Part shown: piece after piece, positions 55,196-62,687 of the stretch
Layout: every line of letters starts with the position of its first letter
How positions within the stretch are numbered: the stretch's first letter is position 1
Assembly: GCF_001457415.1 (NCBI RefSeq)
Contig: NZ_LN881719.1
Coordinates: 1-64,000 of the forward strand
Reading direction: 5' to 3'
DNA from: Gorillibacterium timonense
GTDB taxonomy: Bacteria; Bacillota; Bacilli; Paenibacillales; NBRC-103111
Length of the DNA: 64,000 nt
Translations under genes and position numbers: made by a program
Notes under the pieces: model-generated
Told to the model about the DNA's origin: nothing
Databases searched by the model: none
Seen by the model: only the letters and a program-made list of their open reading frames with translations

Positions 55196-55558
55196 ATGGC
55201 ATATCAAAAATTAGGTCGTGACGCAAGCGCGCGGAAAGCATTGTTCCGTGATCTTGTAACCGATCTGTTCATTTACGAACGCATTCAGACGACGGAAGCG
55301 AAAGCGAAAGAAGTGCGCTCCATCGCCGAGAAGCTGATCACTCTGGCAAAGCGTGGAGATCTGCATGCTCGCCGTCAAGTCGCAGCCTACGTTCGCCGCG
55401 AATCCGCAGGCGATCAAGATGCGATTCAAAAGCTGTTCACGGAACTGGCTACCCGCTATTCCGAGCGGCAGGGCGGATACACTCGGATCCTGAAGCTGGG
55501 GCCTCGCCGCGGCGATGCAGCTCCTATGGTTTATCTGGAACTGGTAGATCGCGCTTAG
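55196..55558 (+). CDS. rplQ: 50S ribosomal protein L17
   Basis: L17 lies at the tunnel exit. The 120 residues equal B. subtilis L17, including [20 protein letters not shown] and the closing [15 protein letters not shown] 55196 follows AGGAGGAGGGAAC. It ends the alpha operon before a terminator. Confidence 0.97.
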   Translation: MAYQKLGRDASARKALFRDLVTDLFIYERIQTTEAKAKEVRSIAEKLITLAKRGDLHARRQVAAYVRRESAGDQDAIQKLFTELATRYSERQGGYTRILKLGPRRGDAAPMVYLELVDRA

Positions 55559-55570
55559 TCGTACAACGGG

Positions 55571-55614
55571 AAAGGGTGGACAGAATCTTAGGATTCTGCT
55601 GAAGCCCTTTTTTT
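55571..55614 (+). terminator. Terminator behind rplQ
   Basis: AAAGGG pairs with CCCTTT and CAGAATC with GATTCTG inside it; seven T residues end the structure. Confidence 0.88.
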
Positions 55615-55622
55615 GTTCCTCC

Positions 55623-55706
55623 ATCAGAATGATCCGGCATAAGTCCGGAAATTCTGATCCCGCATCGATAAACGTACGGCGTCTTAGGGCGCCGTCCACG
55701 TTTATC
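55623..55706 (+). repeat. Two tandem hairpins upstream of truA
   Basis: The first has eight-base arms at 55623-55630 and 55651-55658 with an inner TCCGG/CCGGA stem. The second has arms GATAAACGT plus ACGGCG (55667-55681) and CGCCGT plus ACGTTTATC (55690-55706, with a two-base bulge), making 15 pairs. The second ends eight bases before the truA binding site. Confidence 0.75.
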
Positions 55707-55728
55707 CATGTCCCGAGGAGAGATGATC

Positions 55729-56514
55729 ATGCGCAATATCGCCATGGTGGTGAGCTATGACGGCACCGGATACAGCGGCTTTCAGACTCAGCCTGACGGG
55801 AATACCATTCAGGATAAGCTGGAAGCAGCAATACGGCATTTGACCGGAGAGCAGTTGAAGATTATCGGCTCCGGCCGAACGGATGCAGGTGTTCATGCAC
55901 GCGGGCAAGTCTTCAATTTCACCACCGGTTCACAGATTCCGGTCGAGCGGTGGTGCCTCGCACTCAATTCTCGACTTCCCCATGACATTGTGGTCCGTGC
56001 CGCTCAGGAGGTGCCGGCCGATTTTCATGCACGAAGGTCTGCCAAGCGTAAAACCTACCGGTACAGCATTCAGCGATCAAAGTTCCCCGATGTATTCCAT
56101 CGGAACACCCGGTTCCATCATCCCATGCCGCTCGCGGTCAGACCTATGCGTGAAGCCTTAGCGGCTTTCACGGGGGAGCATAATTTCACATCCTTCTGCT
56201 CCACGAGAACACCGGCTGAATCACACGTACGCACCATATTCTCCACCAGACTGATCGACGAGCCTTACGCCGATCCAGAGGATGGTGACGCAGGTGTGAT
56301 CCACCTGGAAGTGACCGGAAGCGGGTTTTTGTACAACATGGTCCGGATTATTGCAGGTACGGTGATCGAGGTTGGTGAGGGCAAGCGAAGCCCATCGGAA
56401 ATCCCTCTCATTTTGGCAGGGGAGAACCGAGGGCTGGCAGGACCTACGGCTGTTCCGCATGGACTTACTCTTTGGAATGTCGAATACAATTCTTTTCAAA
56501 CAAGGCTTGATTAA
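55729..56514 (+). CDS. truA: tRNA pseudouridine synthase A
   Basis: TruA forms pseudouridine at tRNA positions 38-40. The 261-residue product has the catalytic SGRTDAGVHA motif with Asp52. It is slightly longer than the B. subtilis enzyme. ATG 55729 follows CGAGGAG by eight bases; ATG 55723 is too near. It lies between the alpha operon and rplM, as in relatives. Confidence 0.94.
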   Translation: MRNIAMVVSYDGTGYSGFQTQPDGNTIQDKLEAAIRHLTGEQLKIIGSGRTDAGVHARGQVFNFTTGSQIPVERWCLALNSRLPHDIVVRAAQEVPADFHARRSAKRKTYRYSIQRSKFPDVFHRNTRFHHPMPLAVRPMREALAAFTGEHNFTSFCSTRTPAESHVRTIFSTRLIDEPYADPEDGDAGVIHLEVTGSGFLYNMVRIIAGTVIEVGEGKRSPSEIPLILAGENRGLAGPTAVPHGLTLWNVEYNSFQTRLD

Positions 56515-56535
56515 TGCTCGGACGTATAGTATGAT
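56507..56535 (+). promoter_or_regulatory. Promoter of rplM-rpsI
   Basis: TTGATT (56507-56512), overlapping the truA stop region, and TATGAT (56530-56535) are separated by 17 bases. Confidence 0.7.
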
Positions 56536-56539
56536 TATT

Positions 56540-56640
56540 ATTGGTGTTTCGACTGGCTTCCCACGGCCCCGAGTTGAAATAACCGCTCATCTTTACGAAC
56601 CGCGAGGACCCGTTGCCGGGTCTTTAAAGAAGTTTAGGAG
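56540..56640 (+). promoter_or_regulatory. Probable L13 leader
   Basis: The leader between the promoter and rplM includes a GACCC/GGGTC hairpin (56607-56622) followed by TTTAAAG. A structured L13 leader is known in Bacillales at this position. I assign it from position and the hairpin, not from a full consensus match. Confidence 0.5.
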
Positions 56641-56649
56641 GATACGCAA

Positions 56650-57087
56650 ATGAGTACCACATATATGGCGAAACCGAATGAAGTTGAGCGCAAATGGTAC
56701 ATTATTGATGCAGAGGGCAAAACCTTGGGGCGTATGGCTAGTGAAGCAGCGAGCATCATCCGCGGCAAGCACAAGCCGGAGTTTACTCCGAACGTTGATA
56801 CCGGGGATTTCGTCATCGTCATTAATGCCGACAAGGTCGTATTGACCGGCAAGAAACTTCAAAAGAAAATGTACTACCGCCACTCTCTTTATCCGGGCGG
56901 TTTGAAAGTGACTTCCGCTCAGGACATGCTGAAGAACAAGCCCGAGCGTATGATCGAACTCGCCATTCATGGTATGCTTCCGAAGAACCGTCTCGGAGAC
57001 GCCTTGAAAACGAAGCTTAAAGTGTATGCTGGATCTGAGCATCCGCATCAAGCACAAAATCCTGAAGTCTGGGAACTTCGCGGATAA
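56650..57087 (+). CDS. rplM: 50S ribosomal protein L13
   Basis: L13 is an early 50S assembly protein. The 145 residues equal B. subtilis L13, with [18 protein letters not shown] and [12 protein letters not shown] 56650 follows TTTAGGAGGATAC. Confidence 0.97.
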   Translation: MSTTYMAKPNEVERKWYIIDAEGKTLGRMASEAASIIRGKHKPEFTPNVDTGDFVIVINADKVVLTGKKLQKKMYYRHSLYPGGLKVTSAQDMLKNKPERMIELAIHGMLPKNRLGDALKTKLKVYAGSEHPHQAQNPEVWELRG

Positions 57088-57105
57088 TAAAGGGAGGACA
57101 GTTTC

Positions 57106-57498
57106 ATGGCACAAGTGCAATACTATGGAACCGGTCGTCGCAAACATTCGGTAGCGCGTGTGCGCCTTGTACCGGGTGAAGGACGCATCGTAATCAATAA
57201 GCGGGACCTGAACGATTACTTCGGTCTGGAAACGCTGAAGCTGATCGTCAAACAACCGCTTAACCTGACCGAAACCACGTCTAAATACGACGTCTTGGTT
57301 ATCGCTCATGGTGGCGGAATGTCCGGCCAAGCCGGCGCAATCCGTCACGGCATCTCCCGCGCGCTTCTCAAGGCTGACCCGGAATTCCGTGGTTCCTTGA
57401 AGAAAGCCGGCTTCCTGACCCGCGATCCGCGGATGAAGGAACGGAAGAAATACGGCCTCAAAGCCGCTCGTCGTGCTCCTCAGTTCTCGAAACGCTAA
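57106..57498 (+). CDS. rpsI: 30S ribosomal protein S9
   Basis: S9 reaches the P-site tRNA with its C-terminal tail (RRAPQFSKR, intact). The 130 residues equal B. subtilis S9. ATG 57106 follows AAAGGGAGGACAG. Its 3' end and terminator border the integrated island, but the coding sequence is undamaged. Confidence 0.97.
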   Translation: MAQVQYYGTGRRKHSVARVRLVPGEGRIVINKRDLNDYFGLETLKLIVKQPLNLTETTSKYDVLVIAHGGGMSGQAGAIRHGISRALLKADPEFRGSLKKAGFLTRDPRMKERKKYGLKAARRAPQFSKR

Positions 57499-57521
57499 AA
57501 ACCCTTGTGTATCAAGGAATC

Positions 57522-57557
57522 AAGCCTCTGGCCTTTTATGGGTCAGGGGCTTTTATT
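57522..57557 (+). terminator. Terminator behind rpsI, overlapping the left island repeat
   Basis: AAGCCTCTG and CAGGGGCTT form a nine-pair stem followed by TTTTATTT. The 3' arm and T-run are part of the 27-base repeat at 57542-57568. Confidence 0.85.
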
Positions 57558-57568
57558 TGCTTTCAGGG
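57542..57568 (+). repeat. Left flanking repeat of the island (candidate att site)
   Basis: GTCAGGGGCTTTT, then ATTTG, C and TTTCAGGG. The same sequence recurs at 60613-60637 with two bases missing and one C-to-T change. It sits between rpsI and the integrase gene, the normal place of an attachment site. Confidence 0.55.
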
Positions 57569-57594
57569 CATCCGTGACCATTTATTTGAACTGT

Positions 57595-58935
57595 TTAGAG
57601 CTCAAGGAACTTCTCAAATCGGTCTGCAGCTTTTTCCTTGGCGGCCTTAGTGACGTGGGTATATATGTTCATGGTCATCTGGATATCGGAGTGTCCCAGT
57701 CGCTCCTGAACCTCCTTGATGGATGCACCGGCTTCAAACAAGAGTGAGGCGTGAGTGTGACGAAGACTGTGAATGGTGATCGTATGGAGGTTATGAGCCT
57801 TGATCAATTCGGCCAGCTTATCGTTTGGGTATGCAAGGCGGAGTGGTGTGGAATCATCTTCGCGGGTAAAGAAATAATCATTGTCCTGAGTTCCTGTTGT
57901 AGATCCGATAGCTAGAAGGCGCTCCTTTTCGCTTGTGCGGCGTTTCTTGATAAGGGCAAGGGTTTTGTTATCGTCCAAGCTGATAATGCGCCTAGAAGCG
58001 GCTGTTTTGGAGGTCAGAGAGGTAAACCCGCTTTTGTCTTGGAATAAAGTCTTGGAGAAGTTGATCGTTTTTGCCTTTGCATCGACATCTCCCCACCTTA
58101 ACGCAAGGACTTCACCTTTTCTGGCTCCTGTGTAGATCAGGAGATGGAACATAAGCTGATCTCTTGGAGTGCAATCTCGCTTAACCGCAGCCAGAAACTT
58201 TTTAATCTTGGCCTTTTCCCAATAATTTCGACTTTCAGAAGTCGGAACAGCTAAGTGCTCCTTTTCGGCCTTAGGGATCGTTGTACCTTTCATGGGATTG
58301 GTGGCCCGGATCTCCATCTTAACCGCGTATTCAAACACCTGGGAGGCATACATGCGCATGTTATCTACGGTCTTTATCTTCTTAGCTAATTTGTTGATGA
58401 CTTTTTGGCAATAGCTTCGTGTAATGTCCTTCATCTTGAGCTTGCCGAAGTGGGGAAGGAGCTGCCGGCGGAACTTTGAAACCACGGCCTTCCGGGTACT
58501 CGGCTTGAAATTGGGCTAGTTCGTTTCGAACCATTGAAGGTACACCTGTTCGAAGGTGATCTGCTTGTCCCCTCCGATAAATGTCCCCTCAGCAATCTCC
58601 CTTTCCGTTTTGGCAGCGTCGTGCTGCGCTTCCTTCTTCGTCTTGAATCCCCGCTTGGTTGATGGCTTTCGCTTTCCCGTCTCCGGATTAAGCTCACCGT
58701 AATTTAAAGATTTTATGTCATAAACAAGGTTATTCATTTCAAAAACTAATCTTTCAAGTGCATTCTCATTTTTTTTAGTGTAATTACGAGCAAAAAAGTC
58801 TATTCCTGCTTTTTCAAATCCATTTGACGTAGAGGGGATAATATCCTGCATTACAAAAAACATGTTCTTAAAAATGGAATATATTATAATAAAGATCACA
58901 ACATGGAAGTGTTTTAATGAGTATAATGAGCTCAC
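57595..58935 (-). pseudogene. Phage/ICE-type tyrosine integrase interrupted by an in-frame amber codon
   Basis: On the minus strand one reading frame encodes a tyrosine recombinase, broken only by TAG at 58518-58516. Upstream of the stop lie a KTKKEAQ-type arm-binding region and the start of the core-binding domain (ITFEQVYLQWFETN). Downstream, after the stop, the frame continues PNFKPSTRKAVVSKF through the catalytic domain. That domain has Arg in TGARKGE, HSLRHTH, LGHSD and the nucleophile region NIYTHV, all intact. A CAG-to-TAG change would explain it. The first 60 or so codons do not resemble integrase starts, so the 5' end may also be replaced. A truncated 296-residue product from GTG 58485 is conceivable. 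It points toward rpsI. Confidence 0.85.
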
Positions 58936-58945
58936 ATCTTAGAAA

Positions 58946-58954
58946 TGGTATAAT
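58946..58954 (+). promoter_or_regulatory. Extended -10 promoter of the secreted-protein gene
   Basis: TGGTATAAT is an extended -10 element about 20 bases before the ATG at 58975. No clear -35 box is visible. Confidence 0.55.
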
Positions 58955-58974
58955 ATAACATATTAAGGATGGAT

Positions 58975-60044
58975 ATGTATAAAACAAAATGGCGCTTATT
59001 GGAGTTGCTGCTTCGGTCTTATTCCTTTCCTTGTCTGTCCCCCATTCTAATCATGTAAAGGCAGATGTTTTGAATGTTAGGGGAAAAGTTACAAGCGATA
59101 TTACCATATCCCAATCAGAAATTGATGCTTTTAAGGAAAAAATTCATCAAAGAATCACTGAAAGCTCTAGTACAACCTTATCAAAAATGAGGTAAGACAA
59201 GTTCGATAAGGAAATCTCAGTTATCGACGGAGAAAGTCACCTAATAAATGGGTTGCCCAATCTTACTGTAACAATTAATTATCGATCATATGTAACTAAT
59301 ACTAACGGTGAATTCTTCGCTTCTTTAAAACCAGGATATTATGATGCGGATGTATCGTTTCTAGGGCATGAAATATACAATGCGAAAATTAATATTATTG
59401 AGGGTACTAACGATGTTAACATTTCATTAAAGCAAAAGCTTGATGATCTCCCTTCAAATATGGACAACAACATGGATATGAGCAACATGGATATGAGCAA
59501 GGATATGGGCAACATGGATATGGGCACTCATAATTCAATGAAAATGAGCAATAACAACGTGAGTAACTCTACCAATTCAACTGATGTGGAAGAATGGGTT
59601 GTTCCTTATTCAGATCCGGGATCGGGTGGAGGAAGTACTTCTTGGCACGGTGTGACTGTTGGAGGAGCTTTTGGCACCGGAGCTCATGGGATTATGACAT
59701 TATTAACTGCAGACGGCCATGTTTCGTGTAACAAATCCTCTTGGGATAATGGAGCCAACTTTCCCAATAACAATTCGGATTGTGCAATTGCTATCATGGA
59801 TGGCCTGTTATATTTATCAGATGCTAAGACATTTTTGCCTTATTATTCCTGGTATTACTGTGTTATTGAAAGTATGAAAACAAAGGATGGAGGTGGAGCA
59901 AATATATACTGTAATCGTCAAACCGCTTTATCCGGAACAAAGCCACATGTTTCCTATTTCCAAGGATATTTGAATTTAGGCTATAATTGCTCAAGTTTCC
60001 CTATGATAAACGGTGATGAAAGACTCAATAAATATAACTTCTAG
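58975..60044 (+). pseudogene. Secreted Met-rich protein, broken by a frameshift and an in-frame stop
   Basis: The ATG at 58975, behind AAGGATGG, opens MYKTK and then runs out of frame. One extra A in the A-run at 58986-58989 would join it to MALIGVAASVLFLSLSVP, a good signal peptide. The reading frame then meets TAA at 59193-59195 and continues in the same frame to 60044. The later part has a carboxypeptidase-regulatory-like beta domain (PNLTVTINYRSYVTNTNGEF). A Met-rich segment follows, encoded by 15-base tandem repeats (59469-59525). The C-terminal domain of about 135 residues has five cysteines and no family I recognise. The Met cluster could bind copper; this is speculation. Low GC content marks it as foreign. 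Confidence 0.7.
59469..59525 (+). repeat. 15-base tandem repeats coding for NMDMS units
   Basis: AACATGGATATGAGC occurs twice in direct succession (59469-59483 and 59484-59498). A shortened copy follows (59499-59510), then AACATGGATATGGGC (59511-59525). All keep the reading frame and encode the methionine-rich segment. Confidence 0.9.
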
Positions 60045-60116
60045 ATTAAAAACTGTTATTGATTAAGAGAGAAGACGTATGTCTTCTCTCAATTTATTTC
60101 TATGGTGGGATAGAGA

Positions 60117-60557
60117 ATGAAAAAAAAGAAAAATGTTTTGATCTTTTCATTAATCATTCTTGCTATATTGTCTGGAACACTATTCTTACTTCACCAACGA
60201 GGCAATCCAAAAGAACAAAGAAAAGAGCCGTTTTTCCTCGAAATCGGATATGAGGTTAATGATAGTAATATGCGAATTATTCATCCAAAAACAACTTTTG
60301 ATCGATCGAGGCCCTTGTTACTATTGGCAGTTTTCAATAAAATTCGAGGAAACGATAATGTTGTTTCGACTGTGAAAGTGGTAAGTAAATCAACAAATCA
60401 AATTGAACAGGAATACTCCTGGAGGGAATCAGAGTATTCATCTCAAATGCAAATTTCTCTAGAGAACACCTCATGGAGTCCGGGTGAGTATACAATCGTT
60501 TGGGAACGAGATGGCGTCATAGTGGCAGATGTAGATCTGAAATTGTTACTAAAATGA
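60117..60557 (+). CDS. Small membrane-anchored extracytoplasmic protein, unknown function
   Basis: The 146-residue protein has a Lys-rich start and one hydrophobic segment (about 7-25), then a soluble extracytoplasmic domain. The end, SWSPGEYTIVWERDGVIV, resembles an immunoglobulin-like strand pattern. There is no lipobox cysteine. I do not recognise a family. It lies 72 bases behind the broken Met-rich gene in the same direction and has similar low GC, so it probably came with the island. A weak GGTGGGATAG site precedes the ATG. Confidence 0.65.
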   Translation: MKKKKNVLIFSLIILAILSGTLFLLHQRGNPKEQRKEPFFLEIGYEVNDSNMRIIHPKTTFDRSRPLLLLAVFNKIRGNDNVVSTVKVVSKSTNQIEQEYSWRESEYSSQMQISLENTSWSPGEYTIVWERDGVIVADVDLKLLLK

Positions 60558-60594
60558 TTATTATTTTGGATTACTTCGCAGTGCTTGTGAATTT

Positions 60595-60627
60595 GCCCTG
60601 ATGGCTTCGGCTGTCAGGGGCTTTTTT
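60595..60627 (+). terminator. Terminator at the right end of the island
   Basis: GCCCTGA and TCAGGGGC pair with one bulge around a 12-base loop, followed by six T residues. Its 3' arm is part of the right flanking repeat. Confidence 0.75.
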
Positions 60628-60637
60628 GTTTTCAGGG
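60613..60637 (+). repeat. Right flanking repeat of the island (candidate att site)
   Basis: This 25-base sequence matches 57542-57568 at 24 positions with a two-base gap. Downstream sequence returns to GC-rich chromosomal genes. Confidence 0.55.
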
Positions 60638-60851
60638 AACTTCTATGTAAAGGCCAACCCGGCGGGGCCAGCTCGTGGCGGATTTCCGCGATCATCCCGG
60701 CGGCATAATCCCAAACGCTTGGCATTTTGCTCGCTACAACCAAAAGAGGGCGTTAGGGAGGGTATAGGTTGGTTCGAATGGAATAAGATACCATCCTGTT
60801 ATGGTCCCACTGAAAGCAGCGTGCTTTGGACCGACCGATTGGAGGACAAGA

Positions 60852-61157
60852 ATGGAGTCAGATGCTTATACACGGTTTGTGATTTTGCTCAGCATGAATG
60901 AAGGTCGAGCCTTCACGGAAGATCTCATTAAGGAGCATGTCCGACACTTACGCGAACTGGATCAGCAGGGAAAGCTGATTCTATGCGGACCTTTTATTGA
61001 TTACAAAGGGGGGATGGTCATCATCCAGGCGGAATCCTATGAAGAGGCCGATCAAATTGCTAGGCGAGACCCCTTTGTTTCTTCTGGGACCGAGAGCTAT
61101 GAGCTGCGGACATGGGAATTATCGAACGAAGAAAACAACCACTTGGGTGCTGGTTAA
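60852..61157 (+). CDS. YciI-like (YCII-related) protein
   Basis: The 101-residue product is a YCII-related dimeric alpha/beta barrel. The N-terminal FVILLSMNEGRAFTEDLIKEHVRHLRELDQQGKL and the segment IIQAESYEEADQIARRDPF, given here for orientation, hold the His and Asp typical of the fold. The family includes a dehydrochlorinase-like enzyme and many proteins of unknown role. ATG 60852 follows GGAGGACA. It stands alone in the 1.2 kb between the island and cysH. Confidence 0.85.
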   Translation: MESDAYTRFVILLSMNEGRAFTEDLIKEHVRHLRELDQQGKLILCGPFIDYKGGMVIIQAESYEEADQIARRDPFVSSGTESYELRTWELSNEENNHLGAG

Positions 61158-61267
61158 AGCAATTGTACCAATTTGATCATAATTATCAGGCGAACCTCCG
61201 TTTGACACCCATCTCCCTTACATATACTGCTACTAAGAATATGGTTATTGATCGGGGGTGGTTCAAC

Positions 61268-61438
61268 ATGGAGCAGGACTTCAGAGAAATGGACCGAACA
61301 GAATTTGTGAAAACGCTTCGTTCTCATTACGGATTTGTATCGGAGAACGAAAATGATGATGATGGGGATTGGGCGATCCTTGAGCAGTGGGAGTCCTTGT
61401 TGGACGGAACATTTATGAAGAAACCCACGGTAAAATAG
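61268..61438 (+). CDS. Small acidic hypothetical protein
   Basis: A 56-codon frame starts at ATG 61268 behind GGGGGTGG. The product is acidic (VSENENDDDGDWAILEQW) with no membrane segment. A possible promoter (TTGACA at 61202-61207, TATACT at 61223-61228, spacer only 15) precedes it and a strong terminator follows. That supports a real transcript, but I recognise no family. Confidence 0.55.
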   Translation: MEQDFREMDRTEFVKTLRSHYGFVSENENDDDGDWAILEQWESLLDGTFMKKPTVK

Positions 61439-61474
61439 ATACGAAGGATCAGATCGGGACCAGCATGATAAGGC

Positions 61475-61514
61475 AAGGCCTTGCAGCCATGAGGGTGGTG
61501 CAAGGCCTTTTTCA
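61475..61514 (+). terminator. Terminator behind the small acidic ORF
   Basis: AAGGCCTTGCA (61475-61485) and TGCAAGGCCTT (61499-61509) form a perfect eleven-pair stem followed by TTTC. Confidence 0.9.
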
Positions 61515-61816
61515 ATTTTATTAATTGTACCTATCTGTAAGGGACCTTAGCTAAACATCGTGAATACGATAAAGTTCGTGAGTAGCATTAGCGTATTTTC
61601 AAACCGGATCCGTATGGTCCGGTAGGATGATTTCACGGATCGGAGCTTCTTTGGTTCGCATTCAAACGGTGATGATGGTCCATTTCGTTCCTCTTAGCGG
61701 TTTTAAAACAAGCCTTAGTGGGATAGTTGACAATGGTTGACAAAACCTTGATACCTTCTATAATTGAGTAAAGCGTTAAAACGCATGGGAATAGTATAGA
61801 TTAGGAGGGGCTCCAT
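61515..61816 (+). promoter_or_regulatory. Upstream region and promoter of cysH
   Basis: No gene lies in these 302 bases. A sigma-A promoter is formed by TTGACA at 61737-61742 and TATAAT at 61759-61764 (16-base spacer); another TTGACA lies ten bases further upstream. ACCGGA/TCCGGT (61603-61608 and 61618-61623) is a small inverted repeat. I found no S-box and no clear CymR or CysL site. Confidence 0.65.
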
Positions 61817-62509
61817 ATGAACCTGTTGGAAAAAGAACAGTGGATCAAACAGGCTGCCGATGAATTGGAGGGTAGGAATGCCGAAGAAGCCATCCAGGCT
61901 GCTGTCCGGCGATTTCCCAATCTCACACTCGCCTGCAGCTTCGGCGCCGAGGATATAGTTCTTGTTGATCTGCTGCATCAGGTAAAACCAGACGCAGATG
62001 TCTTCTATCTCGATACCAGCCTGCATTTTGCCGAAACCTATGAAACAAAGAATCGTCTTGAACAGCTCTACGGGAAATCATTTATTCAAGTTTTGCCTAA
62101 GCTGACTTTGGAGGAACAAGCACAGGAGTACGGAAATGAGCTGTGGTCGTCTGACCCGAATGCGTGCTGTAACATCCGTAAAGTAAGTCCCCTTACCGAA
62201 ATTCTCAGTCACTACGATGCTTGGATAACGGGGATTCGACGGGATCAAGCGCCAACTCGGGCTAACTCCCGCAAGGTGGAATACGACGGTAAGTTCGGAC
62301 TTGTCAAATTCAATCCTCTTGCCGATTGGACTTCCGAGGATGTTTGGGCATATATCCGTGAGCATGAACTCTTTTATAACCCGCTGCACGATCAGAATTA
62401 TCCCAGCATTGGCTGTGAGAAATGTACCCGTCCTGTCCTTAACGGGGAAGACCCGCGGGCGGGGCGTTGGGCAGGCTTTGAGAAGACAGAGTGCGGCCTT
62501 CACAAATAG
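61817..62509 (+). CDS. cysH: Phosphoadenylyl/adenylyl-sulfate reductase CysH
   Basis: CysH reduces activated sulfate to sulfite. The 230-residue product has the SFGAEDIVLVDLL nucleotide loop. Its CC pair at 117-118 and CxxC at 200-203 bind a [4Fe-4S] cluster, the mark of APS-using or dual-specific reductases. The catalytic cysteine lies in the C-terminal ECGLH (Cys226). The iron-sulfur type and the neighbouring sat fit direct APS reduction. ATG 61817 follows TTAGGAGGGGCTC. Confidence 0.93.
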   Translation: MNLLEKEQWIKQAADELEGRNAEEAIQAAVRRFPNLTLACSFGAEDIVLVDLLHQVKPDADVFYLDTSLHFAETYETKNRLEQLYGKSFIQVLPKLTLEEQAQEYGNELWSSDPNACCNIRKVSPLTEILSHYDAWITGIRRDQAPTRANSRKVEYDGKFGLVKFNPLADWTSEDVWAYIREHELFYNPLHDQNYPSIGCEKCTRPVLNGEDPRAGRWAGFEKTECGLHK

Positions 62510-62687
62510 GTGGGGTGTACACTTAATAACAATGAGCAGCGCACGGCATTCCGAAATCGATTGACGCTGTGTCTCGATGATACACAATCAGGGTTGGCAG
62601 CGTACTTGCCGAATGAAGGGACTAGCCCGGAAAACCGATCCGGATGTCCCAAGTCGTTAAATAGATTGACGAAGTGGAGGATATGAC

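Noticed and set aside
60561-60743. 60-codon minus-strand frame at the right edge of the island
   Set aside because: It overlaps the terminator and flanking repeat and has no clear ribosome binding site or recognisable family; a phage-gene remnant cannot be excluded.
60626-60901. 91-codon plus-strand frame ahead of and overlapping the YciI-like gene
   Set aside because: No binding site, atypical composition, and it overlaps the well-supported start of the YciI-like gene in another frame.
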